A stretch of 13,684 bases of DNA. Origin: Gemmatimonadaceae bacterium. GTDB lineage: Bacteria; Gemmatimonadota; Gemmatimonadetes; Gemmatimonadales; Gemmatimonadaceae. Position numbers and translations under genes: made by a program. Of this stretch, positions 5,524 through 13,681 are shown piece after piece. The notes under the pieces were generated by a model that saw only the letters and a program-made list of their open reading frames with translations, was not told the origin of the DNA and ran no database searches. The stretch lies in NCBI GenBank assembly GCA_013816695.1, contig JACDDZ010000020.1:1-13684 (forward strand), read 5' to 3'. Numbering within the stretch: position 1 is the first letter of the stretch; each line of letters starts with the position of its first letter.

Positions 5524-6816
5524 CTATTTCGTCGCCCCGCGAGTTGTCGCCGCAAAGTCTGGAAATACATAGGAAGTATTCGTATTCGCCAGGCGGTTTC
5601 GCACGATCTCGGAAAGAATGTCTCTATGATCGATAGTCACCCTCACGTCCTGGCCTGACTCAAGGTTTTCGCGCGCGAGCGGCTGCCAGTTGTTCGTCAT
5701 TACCTTGCCGCCTGCGATCCGCTTTCCGATCACAAACATGCAGCCGGCGCGGCCGTGATCCGTTCCGCGGCTTCCATTTTCCCGGACATTTCGGCCGAAT
5801 TCGGAGATCGCGACAACCGTCACCGATGATGCCTGATTCCCAGACACCACGTCGGCGTGCAGCGCGCTCAGCGCCCCCGCGAATTGCTGCATAAGCGTGA
5901 ACATTCCGCCCGCAAGAGGATCTTCATTGGCGTGCGTGTCCCAGCCACCGATGTCGACCTGAATAGCTTCAACACCAATGTCCGCCTTGATTAGCGCTGC
6001 GGCCGACCTCAGACTGTTGCCGAAGGAAGTATTCGGATACACGGCCCCGTTTGCCGGTGCATAGCCTGGGAAATTGATCCTTCTGAGAAGGTCGATCGTG
6101 CTGATTGCATCGAGTGCTTCCGCGCGAACCGGATCAGCCTGTTCGGCATAGTCGGCCTTCAGCCAGTCTGTGCGCTCCTGCCGCGTCGCTGCATTACCGG
6201 CAAGCCCGAAGTTCGCGGGATTCGGAATCGGCAGTGTCTTGGGAGCTCCCACGAGTGTCTGAGGCAGTCCTGTCGCGAGGCCGATAGCCCGAAGCGGTGC
6301 GCCTGATTGCCTGGGCGTGACACTCGAGAGATGCCGCGCAAGCCAGCCAGTGACCAGCGTCGGATCCCGCGGCTTCCCCACCTCGATGAATCGCTGCGCG
6401 TCGAAGTGCGAGCGGGTGGTGTCGAGTGAGCCTGCGCCATGAACTACAAGGAGCTCACCGGCGGTGAACGCCGGAACCAGCGTCGCCATCGCGCGTGGAA
6501 ATGCAAACATGTTGTCGAGGGCAATTCCGCGAGTCGCGACAGTGCTGTCAGGTCGCGGTATCGCGATCGTGGGGCGGCCCGTGTAATAGTTCGCGTCAGC
6601 GAACGGCGCGCAGAGGCTGAGTCCATCAGCCCCTCCGCGCATAAAAATAGAAATGATTACATCACGGCTCGTGTTCGCTGATTGTGCGAGCACGACCTTT
6701 GGCAGCCACGGGGGCATCGCAGTGGCGAGCAGGGCCGTCCCTGCCGACCAGGACAAGAACTCGCGGCGCGAAAGCTCGCGATACTCCTGGCATCCATCGT
6801 GTTCGCAGTCAGTCAT
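5524..6816 (-). CDS. Tat-exported DUF1501 family protein
   Basis: 430 residues. Near the N-terminus a twin-arginine signal SRREFL (16-21) is followed by a hydrophobic stretch and a likely cleavage site near VLAQS (42-46), so the protein is exported folded. The family marks of DUF1501 (PF07394) are present: FMRGGADGLSL (58-68), SHFDAQRFIE (136-145), VDIGGWDTHA (287-296), ISEFGRNVRENGSRGTDHGR (337-356). The D-T-H, E-F-G-R and D-H-G groups recall metal ligands of the alkaline phosphatase/sulfatase superfamily, to which the family is thought to be related; its reaction is not established. The ATG at 6816 lies three bases after the DUF1800 stop and has no clear Shine-Dalgarno sequence, which suggests translational coupling to DUF1800. 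Gene pairs of these two families are common in several phyla. Confidence 0.95.
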   Translation of the reverse strand: MTDCEHDGCQEYRELSRREFLSWSAGTALLATAMPPWLPKVVLAQSANTSRDVIISIFMRGGADGLSLCAPFADANYYTGRPTIAIPRPDSTVATRGIALDNMFAFPRAMATLVPAFTAGELLVVHGAGSLDTTRSHFDAQRFIEVGKPRDPTLVTGWLARHLSSVTPRQSGAPLRAIGLATGLPQTLVGAPKTLPIPNPANFGLAGNAATRQERTDWLKADYAEQADPVRAEALDAISTIDLLRRINFPGYAPANGAVYPNTSFGNSLRSAAALIKADIGVEAIQVDIGGWDTHANEDPLAGGMFTLMQQFAGALSALHADVVSGNQASSVTVVAISEFGRNVRENGSRGTDHGRAGCMFVIGKRIAGGKVMTNNWQPLARENLESGQDVRVTIDHRDILSEIVRNRLANTNTSYVFPDFAATTRGATK

Positions 6817-6819
6817 GGG

Positions 6820-8424
6820 TCAGTACCATTGGAACGTGGATGAGTTAATCGCGAGTGCGAGCGCTTCTCTCACCCGTGTGTTGGAAATGGCCGCCGCGCT
6901 CAGGTACGACTTGATCCGCGCCTCGGTTTTCGCCGGAATTTCACCGCCGAACAGAGCGCGACTGATTGATGCCGTGATCCCGTCGGGCGTGTCGGTAAGC
7001 CTGAATGGCGCGACATCCACAACGATGTCCCCGGCCGCCAGCGCTGACACGAAGTCCCCGTAGTTCCAGCGCTGCATCATGCCCCCGGACCAGTAGGAAA
7101 CCTTGTCGGGATAACCGTCCGGAGTCTCCCACACAAAGGACTGCATTCCCATGTTGATCAGATAGGTTCCCGATATCGCAGCGACACCCTTCACAACCGG
7201 ATTAAGTCCACGCAGCGCGGAAACGACAAAATGGAACGGTCGTTTGTGCTTCGGAGGCGCTGCGGCGATGTTCTCCATGGTGAGAATCTCACGGATCATC
7301 GCAGGGATGGATCCACCCGTCTTGAGGTAAACCGCGGCGACAGCGTCTACCTGCGTGGGCCAGGGGTCGTAGCGCAGAAGCCAGGCAATCATCTTTTTAG
7401 AGATGTATTTCGCGGTGTTCGGATGGTTCGCCAGGTAGTTCAGAACCTGGTCGCCGTCGTTCACTCCAGCCTGGGATCCTGCAACACCCGCCGGAACCGT
7501 CTGGCCAAGAAAGGTTTTTGAAGCATTGTCGTGGCCGCTCGGATCGTACAGGAAGTTTCCTCTCCCCTGGATGGTCCACCCGCTGAAGCAGCGCGCGACT
7601 TCATTAACATCGTCCTGCGTATACCCGCCCTCGACGCCAAGAGTGTGCAGTTCCAGAAGCTCGCGCGCGTAGTTCTGGTTCACCTTCGGCGCCCGGCTGA
7701 GGTTGTTGTCCAGATAGCTCAGCATTGCGGGACTGTGCGCGCTGGCGCGAAGCATGTCGGGAAACTTCCCGAGTGCATGCTTGCGAACGACCTCGCGATC
7801 GTCAACAGTCTTCAGGTAGCCCACATCGCGCATGCTGATGTTGAAGTGATCGGTCCAGAACTCGACCATTCTTTCAAACAGCTGCCGTTTTGAGAATGCC
7901 GCTCGAAAAAGCGTGGCCTGCTGGAGCTGTGTCAGGACGGTGTTGGCAGCCAGGTTATAAAGCTGGTCAACTCCCATCGCCGTCTGCGGGTAGTTGGCAG
8001 CCACGAAGGTGTCAACTGCCGAGTCATCGATCGCAGATGGATTGAGATGGTAATCCAGATACCCTGTAAAACCGCGGGCCCGTGCCAGCTGCGCCTCTTC
8101 CGCGGTGAGTCCCATGGTGACACGTCTTGCCAGGCGCAACGACGGAGTTCCCCATCGTTCGGCAAGATCCCTGGGCGGTGTATGGAAAAAGCCCGGTATT
8201 GGCAGGCTGGCCTGCGCTGATGCGCTACTGCGGCGCAGCGTACCAATACGTTGCGCGAGGACTCCGGTTCCGGCGACTCCCGCAGCTGTCGCCACGGCTC
8301 TTGCGAGAAAAGTCCGTCGGGAATTGGCCGGCCGGAGGTCCACGGGCGGGAGGATATCCTCTTCTATGGTCGCTGTCGCGCCGTCCGGCGCATCAGTTTC
8401 CGGCTGCACCACTACATGGGTCAT
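6820..8424 (-). CDS. Tat-exported DUF1800 family protein
   Basis: 534 residues from ATG 8424, chosen because GGAGAG lies five bases upstream; an in-frame TTG at 8472 lacks such support. The N-terminus has an extended n-region of about 33 residues, then the twin-arginine motif NSRRTFLA (34-41) and a hydrophobic segment, so export by Tat is expected. The body matches DUF1800 (PF08811): LARRVTMGLTAEEAQLARARG, MVEFWTDHFNIS, and NQNYARELLELHTLGVEGGY followed by DDVNEVARCFSGWTI. It ends in STFQWY. The biochemical role of the family is unknown; it is usually encoded just before DUF1501, as here, and the two products presumably work together. The transcript start may lie near the 14-bp palindrome at 8477-8490, and the gap of 83 bp to gspG suggests a separate transcription unit, though read-through from the gsp operon is possible. 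Confidence 0.95.
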   Translation of the reverse strand: MTHVVVQPETDAPDGATATIEEDILPPVDLRPANSRRTFLARAVATAAGVAGTGVLAQRIGTLRRSSASAQASLPIPGFFHTPPRDLAERWGTPSLRLARRVTMGLTAEEAQLARARGFTGYLDYHLNPSAIDDSAVDTFVAANYPQTAMGVDQLYNLAANTVLTQLQQATLFRAAFSKRQLFERMVEFWTDHFNISMRDVGYLKTVDDREVVRKHALGKFPDMLRASAHSPAMLSYLDNNLSRAPKVNQNYARELLELHTLGVEGGYTQDDVNEVARCFSGWTIQGRGNFLYDPSGHDNASKTFLGQTVPAGVAGSQAGVNDGDQVLNYLANHPNTAKYISKKMIAWLLRYDPWPTQVDAVAAVYLKTGGSIPAMIREILTMENIAAAPPKHKRPFHFVVSALRGLNPVVKGVAAISGTYLINMGMQSFVWETPDGYPDKVSYWSGGMMQRWNYGDFVSALAAGDIVVDVAPFRLTDTPDGITASISRALFGGEIPAKTEARIKSYLSAAAISNTRVREALALAINSSTFQWY

Positions 8425-8476
8425 TGGAACTCTCCGGGAGAAGCCGGTACGCTGCTTTGAGCTGAAACACAAGTTA

Positions 8477-8490
8477 CGTCTAATTAGACG
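8477..8490. promoter_or_regulatory. 14-bp perfect palindrome, possible operator upstream of DUF1800
   Basis: CGTCTAATTAGACG is its own reverse complement. On the minus strand a TATGAT hexamer (8496-8491) lies just before it and resembles a -10 element, which would put the transcription start inside the palindrome. No good -35 is seen. A dimeric repressor site would fit this position. With only AATT in the centre it is a poor hairpin and no T run follows, so it does not look like a terminator. Confidence 0.35.
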
Positions 8491-8507
8491 ATCATAGTCC
8501 GGAAATG

Positions 8508-8927
8508 TTAGCGGGAATTAATATCCGCATCCTCACCGACGCCGCCCGGCCGTCCATCGCGCCCATAAGAGGCTACCTCAAAGGGTGCCCCGTCCACAGA
8601 ACTTCTGTACTGGTAAGGCTTCCCCCACGGGTCGGCTGGAACTGCTTTGCGCAGGTATGGCCCTCGCCAATTAAAAGGGATCGGCGCCGAAGCCGGTTTG
8701 GTCCGAAGCGCTGCGAGACCCTGACTGGTGGTCGGATACCCCCCGTTATCCAGCCGGTAGTTCTCAAGGGCAGTACTGAAAAGTTCGATCTGTGCCTTCG
8801 CTGACGTTCCGCGCGCCTCCGAAACCCTGCCAACGATCTGTGGTCCCACGAGCGCTGCAAGCAGCGCGATCACCGCGAGCACCACGACCATTTCGATGAG
8901 TGTAAATCCGCTGCGCGACTCTGTCAT
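8508..8927 (-). CDS. gspG: Type II secretion major pseudopilin GspG
   Basis: 139 residues, typical for the major pseudopilin. The prepilin peptidase site is RSG^FTLIEMVVVLAVIALL: cleavage after Gly7, Phe8 as +1 and Glu12 as the +5 glutamate needed for assembly. A hydrophobic helix follows to about residue 30. The globular part contains the GspG signatures LDNGGYPTTSQGLAAL, GPYLRKAVPADPWGKPYQY and YGRDGRPGGVGEDADI; the last holds the acidic residues that bind calcium in known GspG proteins. Subunits stack into the inner-membrane pseudopilus that pushes substrates through the secretin. The start has GGAAGG five bases upstream, and its ATG overlaps the gspF stop (ATGA, 8924-8927). It is the last gsp gene here; minor pseudopilin genes gspH-K do not follow. 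Confidence 0.96.
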   Translation of the reverse strand: MTESRSGFTLIEMVVVLAVIALLAALVGPQIVGRVSEARGTSAKAQIELFSTALENYRLDNGGYPTTSQGLAALRTKPASAPIPFNWRGPYLRKAVPADPWGKPYQYRSSVDGAPFEVASYGRDGRPGGVGEDADINSR

Positions 8928-10123
8928 CCAAGCCTTCCGTTAATACTGTAAATCGCCTGAAGCATCGCAATCGCGACAAAGCCAACAATACCGCCAAAAA
9001 TCACGATAAGCGCAGGCTCTATCAGTCCAATTGAAACGCGAAGTCTCCGGGCGAGGTCCGTTTCATAGCTTTCCGCTGCCCGGAGACTCAGTTCTCCGAG
9101 CTTTCCAGTCTCTTCGCCAACACTCAGGAGCTGCAATGCCGCCGGCGGAAGAACGCCGGCGAGCTCCGCGCTCATTCTGCGTCCCTCGCTGACGCCGGTT
9201 GTGGCTCTCTCGATTGCCGCAGCAAGCGATTCGTTGGAAACACTGGATCGCGCAATCCTGAGGGCGGACAGAATTGGAGTTCCGTTGGACAAGAGCAGTG
9301 CTAGAGTCCGCGTAAAGCGCGCGGCACCAAACTCACGCTCCATTTCGCCGAGAACTGGAATTCTGAGCCGGACGGAATGCCAGCGCACCCGGTTCCCGGG
9401 CGTCTTCGTCCATCGCCTGAATTCCCAGACGGCAAGAACTGCGAGGCCGACGAGCATTGGCCACCAGGTCGCGATGAAAGTGCTCACGCCTATCAGAACG
9501 CGCGTCGAGAGTGGAAGCGTGCCGCCTGCTTCATTCAGCATCTGAGCCAGGCGCGGGATTACGAACAAGACCATCACTACAAGTCCAAGCATGGTGACGA
9601 ATGCCATGATTGCGGGATACATGAGTGCCGACCGCAGTTTTCCGCGCAGCTCCGCCTCTTCTTCGAGGTGGGCAGCCAGGCGATCCATTACGGGCGCAAG
9701 CGAACCGGTTTCCTCTCCCGCTGAGACAAGTGCAATGTGCATTGGACCGAAAAGCCTGGCGTGCTTGCGCATCGCGGCAGCGAGCGTAATACCGCGATGT
9801 ACATCCGCCCTGATTTCACTGACCGCACCGGCAACTTCGGGGGAGCGGGCCTGTGCTCCTGAAAACGAAAGTGCGCGCTCGAGGTTGATTCCCGCGGCGA
9901 GCATTGTGGCCATGCTTCGCGTCCACAGCTTCATGGCTTCTGCGCGATTCATGGAACCCCGCGAAGCTTTCGTCCGCGCAGCGGGGTCCTCTTCCAACTC
10001 GATAGGGACGAGGCTTCGCCTGTGCAAATCTTCCAGTGCGGCTGAACGGGACGCCGAGCTCAGATTTCCTTCGAGGACGTCGCCCTCGGGATTTGCCGCC
10101 CGGTAGCGAAAGCGCGTCGTCAT
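8924..10123 (-). CDS. gspF: Type II secretion inner-membrane platform protein GspF
   Basis: 399 residues from ATG 10123, normal for GspF; the longer in-frame start at 10195 would add 24 basic residues overlapping gspE and is not supported. The N-terminal part MTTRFRYRAANPEGDVLEG is typical. The protein has two homologous T2SSF domains with the repeated signature SAGEETGSL (134-142) and SVGEETGKL (334-342). Membrane helices are visible at about 168-190, 212-234 and 367-391. GspF forms the platform that links the cytoplasmic ATPase GspE to pseudopilin assembly. The start overlaps the gspE stop as ATGA (10120-10123), with AGG about seven bases upstream. Confidence 0.95.
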   Translation of the reverse strand: MTTRFRYRAANPEGDVLEGNLSSASRSAALEDLHRRSLVPIELEEDPAARTKASRGSMNRAEAMKLWTRSMATMLAAGINLERALSFSGAQARSPEVAGAVSEIRADVHRGITLAAAMRKHARLFGPMHIALVSAGEETGSLAPVMDRLAAHLEEEAELRGKLRSALMYPAIMAFVTMLGLVVMVLFVIPRLAQMLNEAGGTLPLSTRVLIGVSTFIATWWPMLVGLAVLAVWEFRRWTKTPGNRVRWHSVRLRIPVLGEMEREFGAARFTRTLALLLSNGTPILSALRIARSSVSNESLAAAIERATTGVSEGRRMSAELAGVLPPAALQLLSVGEETGKLGELSLRAAESYETDLARRLRVSIGLIEPALIVIFGGIVGFVAIAMLQAIYSINGRLG

Positions 10124-11628
10124 GCTTCGCCTGCGGTTCCCACAGCGCGGCGCAACTCTGCAATGCTCGTTGCGCCCGCGCGAACCAGCTTCCATGCAGC
10201 AGCTTCGAGGGATTCTGTTCCACCCTCGCGCGCGGCAGAGCGCAGTTGGGCGAGCGTAGCTCCCGACGCAACGAGCGACCTCAAACCTTCCGAAAATACC
10301 AGCAGCTCATACACGCCAGTGCGCCCGCGATACCCACTTGCGGCACACTGCTCGCATCCGACCGGACGGCGATAGTTCGCTTTCTCGGTGGCTCCCGGAG
10401 GAGCGTCGCTCAGTTCGGCAGCTGAAGGCGCGTATGTTTCTGCGCAATTGTCGCAAAGCAGCCGGACGAGCCGCTGCGCAATGACGGCTTGTGCCGCTGC
10501 TGCAATTCGAAACGGCTCCACGCCCATGTCCCGGAGCCGTGTCACCGCGCCCACCGCTTCCGCTGTGTGAAGAGTGGAAAAAACGAGGTGTCCTGTGAGC
10601 GCGGCCTGCACGGCGATCTCTGCAGTTTCTGCATCACGCATTTCACCAACCATGATGATGTCGGGATCGTGCCGCAGGATGGAGCGCAACGCATCGGAAA
10701 AATCGAAATCAACTTTGGGGTTCACCGGAATCTGGATGACCCCGGGAATCTGATACTCCACCGGCTCCTCGATCGTGACGACCTTGACCCCGGTGGAATT
10801 CACGCGTTCGAGCGCCGCGTAAAGCGTCGTCGTTTTGCCTGACCCGGTGGGACCGGTCACCACAATCATTCCGCTGGTTCGCGCCAGAAACTTCTCGAAC
10901 TTCGCGCGGATATCGTCTGGCATTCCAAGCTCTTCAAGTCCGCGCGGCCGGGCTCCGTGATCGAGCATGCGGAGAACGATGCTTTCACCGTGAAGTGCGG
11001 GCAGCGATGAAACGCGCACATCGACTTCGCGCTCTCCGATAACGAGCCGTGTTCTCCCGTCCTGCGGAAGGCGTCGCTCGGCAATGTCCAACCCGGCCAT
11101 GATCTTCACCCTGCTGACGACTGCAGCGCGGTGAACATCGGCAACGCGTGAGATATCCTGGAGCACTCCGTCAATGCGGTAGCGCACACGCAATCCGTCG
11201 GCAAGACTTTCGAGGTGCACATCACTGACGCCAAGGCGAAGCGCATCGACCAGGAGAACATTCACGAGTTTGACAACTGGAGCTTCATTCGCGAGTGCTT
11301 CGAGGTGATCAACTGCAAGGTCGTCAGCGCGGACATCGCGGTATGAACTGGCCGCACTATTTCCATTTTCACTGGCCGGCTTCACCGACATCAGGGCTGC
11401 GAGCAGCTCCGTGGCCGGAACCTGGACGATTTGCAGGTCGCGCCCGAATACCCGGGCCAGCTCGTCGAGAACGGTCTGATCCGGCGTTCCGGCGACCGCA
11501 ACCTGGAGATAACCTGCGCTGTCAATTTCAAGCGGAATGAGCTTGTGCTCTTCGAGGTAGCGGTTGGACAGCCTCGAAGCGAGCTCGCTCTCCGCAGCTG
11601 CGCGGAGGTCGCGGCTCTCCAGGCTCAC
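10120..11628 (-). CDS. gspE: Type II secretion assembly ATPase GspE
   Basis: 502 residues. GspE powers pseudopilus assembly from the cytoplasmic face. An N1-type domain occupies about 1-80 (ASRLSNRYLEEHKLIPLE). The ATPase core has the Walker A GPTGSGKT (259-266), Asp box VTIEEPVEY (284-292), Walker B IIMVGEMRD (324-332) and His box HLVFSTLHT (347-355). The tetracysteine zinc module typical of GspE and PilB is present: Cys392, Cys395, Cys425 and Cys428. DVHLES and RVRYRIDGVL (136-156) mark the N2 domain. The start is GTG at 11628, overlapping the gspD stop as GTGA, with AAGG upstream. The gene order C-D-E-F-G favours type II secretion over type IV pili. Confidence 0.96.
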   Translation of the reverse strand: MSLESRDLRAAAESELASRLSNRYLEEHKLIPLEIDSAGYLQVAVAGTPDQTVLDELARVFGRDLQIVQVPATELLAALMSVKPASENGNSAASSYRDVRADDLAVDHLEALANEAPVVKLVNVLLVDALRLGVSDVHLESLADGLRVRYRIDGVLQDISRVADVHRAAVVSRVKIMAGLDIAERRLPQDGRTRLVIGEREVDVRVSSLPALHGESIVLRMLDHGARPRGLEELGMPDDIRAKFEKFLARTSGMIVVTGPTGSGKTTTLYAALERVNSTGVKVVTIEEPVEYQIPGVIQIPVNPKVDFDFSDALRSILRHDPDIIMVGEMRDAETAEIAVQAALTGHLVFSTLHTAEAVGAVTRLRDMGVEPFRIAAAAQAVIAQRLVRLLCDNCAETYAPSAAELSDAPPGATEKANYRRPVGCEQCAASGYRGRTGVYELLVFSEGLRSLVASGATLAQLRSAAREGGTESLEAAAWKLVRAGATSIAELRRAVGTAGEA

Positions 11629-13148
11629 GGGTTTCGCCTTGGGATCGAGTCGGCCTTCGGGTCCTTGAAAAGCCCGGGTGAGGATTCTTCCATGCGTTTC
11701 CGGATTCTTTCCCGCAATGCATCCGCGGTTTCGTCGGTGCGAACAATGAACGGAGTAACAAAGATTGCCAGCTCCGTGCGGTTTCTATTTCTGCTCTGCC
11801 GCTTGAAGAGATTGCCGAGAATTGGAATGTCCTTGAGGAACGGCACGCCAAGATCGAGGGTCTCGCGCGAATCTCCGATCAAGCCGCCAATCACAACTGT
11901 CTGACCGTCCCGAATTGTCGCGCGTGTGGACGCTTCACGCGTGGATATCACAGGTGCATTGAGCGCCGATGGGATTGTCTGCGAGGTAAGTGTGCTCACT
12001 TCCTGCAGGATCTGAACGCTCACGTAATCATCCTGGTTTATCGTCGGAATGATTGTGAGGCTGGTTCCAACATCCTGAAATTGAACCGTTCGATCGATCG
12101 CAATGTCGTAGCCCAGGCGTGAAGCAACGACGAAGGGGACCTTGCTCCCGACGAGAATGTGGGCCTCGCGGTTATTCGATGCGAGTATCTGCGGAGTCGA
12201 AAGAATGCGCACGTCAGAGCGCGTCGCGATCGCCCTCAATACAGCCCTCACCCTGAAGCGATCGAGCGTGACGACTTTCAACAGGAAATCATCTGTCGCG
12301 GTGCTGGAGTCCGGAAAGAGCGGCGTCCCGAATCGAGTAGTCGCCTTTCCATCGACAGCAGACCAGTCGATTCCGAACTGTTGTGTCTTGTCGAGCGCAA
12401 TTTCGGCGACAAGAACTTCAAGGAGCACCTGCGCGGGTCGCACGTCGAGCGCAGCAACTGTCTCACGGATCAGCGGATAGTTGGCCGGAATCGTTCTTAC
12501 AATAAGTGAATTGCTCGGCAGGTCGGGAACGACAATGGTCTCACCCAGCAGTTTTCCACTTGCAGGCGATGGCGATGCGTCACCGGCACTCGGGGTGGCC
12601 GACGTACTCGGAGTGATTGGCGGGTCCCTGCGCATCTGGAACACCTGGGCTTCGCGCTGACGGAAAGTGTCGAGATTGCGCGAGAGACTCTTGTCGTCGA
12701 GTGACCTGGTGTCGCCAGTCACAACAGTATTACCAAACAACTTGCCCAGCGACGCCGCAAGATCCTCGGCAGAAGCGTACTTGAGCGTCATTACATAGGT
12801 GCGCGCGCTTTGGGCAGGTGCCCTCCCAACCGGCATAACCTGAGCGACGGCGCCCTTCTGGATCAGGACAAGGCCGTTGCTTTCCAGAATCGATTCAAGG
12901 ATCGCATTTACACCATCCATATCCACAGCTGTTGCCGTGGTGAATGTGATTCGCTTATCAGGCACGTCGGTCAGGACAACGTTCAGGCCAAGAGACAACG
13001 CCAGTGACCTGACTACGTCGGCGAGCCGCGCATCCACAAAATTCAGCGCCATGCCCTGCGGCGTTGTCCGGACCTGGGCGTGCAGGATGCTCGTGGTGAC
13101 ACTGCCCGCCGCAAGCACAGTTATAAGTGCGAGAGAAACTCTTTTCAT
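11625..13148 (-). CDS. gspD: Type II secretion secretin GspD (compact form)
   Basis: 507 residues, shorter than classical GspD of about 650. A Sec signal peptide covers about 1-24 (ends SILHAQ). The N0 domain lies at about 33-105. One N1-type domain follows (YVMTLKYASAEDLAASLGKL, 118-137, resumed as VPDLPSNSLIVRTIPANYPL, 207-226), interrupted by a Ser/Pro/Thr-rich insert (about 147-205). The secretin core runs from 240 to 470, with ILSTPQILASNNREAHILVG (315-334) and the closing signature VPFLKDIPILGNLFKR (435-450). Fewer repeated N domains than usual means a shorter periplasmic channel. The C-terminal segment after 470 is charged and could bind a pilotin. The secretin forms the outer-membrane gate. 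Its ATG overlaps the gspC stop (ATGA, 13145-13148). Confidence 0.95.
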   Translation of the reverse strand: MKRVSLALITVLAAGSVTTSILHAQVRTTPQGMALNFVDARLADVVRSLALSLGLNVVLTDVPDKRITFTTATAVDMDGVNAILESILESNGLVLIQKGAVAQVMPVGRAPAQSARTYVMTLKYASAEDLAASLGKLFGNTVVTGDTRSLDDKSLSRNLDTFRQREAQVFQMRRDPPITPSTSATPSAGDASPSPASGKLLGETIVVPDLPSNSLIVRTIPANYPLIRETVAALDVRPAQVLLEVLVAEIALDKTQQFGIDWSAVDGKATTRFGTPLFPDSSTATDDFLLKVVTLDRFRVRAVLRAIATRSDVRILSTPQILASNNREAHILVGSKVPFVVASRLGYDIAIDRTVQFQDVGTSLTIIPTINQDDYVSVQILQEVSTLTSQTIPSALNAPVISTREASTRATIRDGQTVVIGGLIGDSRETLDLGVPFLKDIPILGNLFKRQSRNRNRTELAIFVTPFIVRTDETADALRERIRKRMEESSPGLFKDPKADSIPRRNP

Positions 13149-13681
13149 TGAGCGCCTGTACGATTGCGTTCCACCGGGATCTCGACTCGTCCCGAAGGTC
13201 CGCTCACGATGACTGAGTTGGTTTTTACTTTCACGATTCTAAACTGGCCTATTCGATCGCCTTCCCTGAATAATCTGCCCGGCCCATCCGAGGAATCTCC
13301 CTGCATCAGGGCCATTGCACCAGCAGGCCCTACAACTGTCCCGAACAATTGAGGCAGGCCAACTTGTGGTGGCGATTCCATTGCCATGTCAGGTGCCCCG
13401 CTGGAAACGTCCGGACCGTCCAGATTTGCAGGGTCGTATCGCCGGGACGGAGCCGTGCGCTTAGCGGAAAAAATGTTTGCCGCAACAATTCCCGGAATAT
13501 CCACCTGGCCTTCGCGACCTGCCGCCACGGTAGCTGTCGGCGAGGATCCCGGCTTAAGGTCTTCGCGTCCCCCGGTCGGAGGCTCCGGATTCCAGACCCA
13601 GAATCCAAGTCCCGTTACGAATACGATCGCCGCCAGGCCGATCAGCAACTTTCGAGCTGTGTCCCGTTCCAGTGCCTTCAT
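13145..13681 (-). CDS. gspC: Type II secretion inner-membrane protein GspC-like, without PDZ domain
   Basis: 178 residues: a short cytoplasmic start, one membrane helix (about 11-30), a Pro/Gly-rich periplasmic linker, IVAANIFSAKR (65-75), and a C-terminal homology region LFGTVVGPAGAMAL (112-125) to GDRIGQFRIVKVKTNSVIVS (141-160). This HR domain is the part of GspC that contacts the N0 domain of the secretin. The PDZ or coiled-coil domain found after the HR in classical GspC is missing, so the assignment rests on the HR-like domain and the position before gspD; a PilP-like protein is the alternative. A TGA lies immediately upstream in frame (13682-13684), making ATG 13681 the first start. The same TGA may be the stop of another gsp gene outside the window. 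Confidence 0.82.
   Translation of the reverse strand: MKALERDTARKLLIGLAAIVFVTGLGFWVWNPEPPTGGREDLKPGSSPTATVAAGREGQVDIPGIVAANIFSAKRTAPSRRYDPANLDGPDVSSGAPDMAMESPPQVGLPQLFGTVVGPAGAMALMQGDSSDGPGRLFREGDRIGQFRIVKVKTNSVIVSGPSGRVEIPVERNRTGAQ

Noticed and set aside
8425..8472. TTG start at 8472 for the DUF1800 gene
   Set aside because: ATG 8424 has a strong ribosome site (GGAGAG), while the TTG has none.
10124..10195. Longer start for gspF
   Set aside because: The 24 extra residues are basic and lie in gspE coding sequence; ATG 10123 gives the family N-terminus and a 4-base overlap like the other junctions.
11431..11904. A 157-residue plus-strand frame across the gspD/gspE junction
   Set aside because: It is antisense to two well-defined gsp genes and has shadow-like composition.
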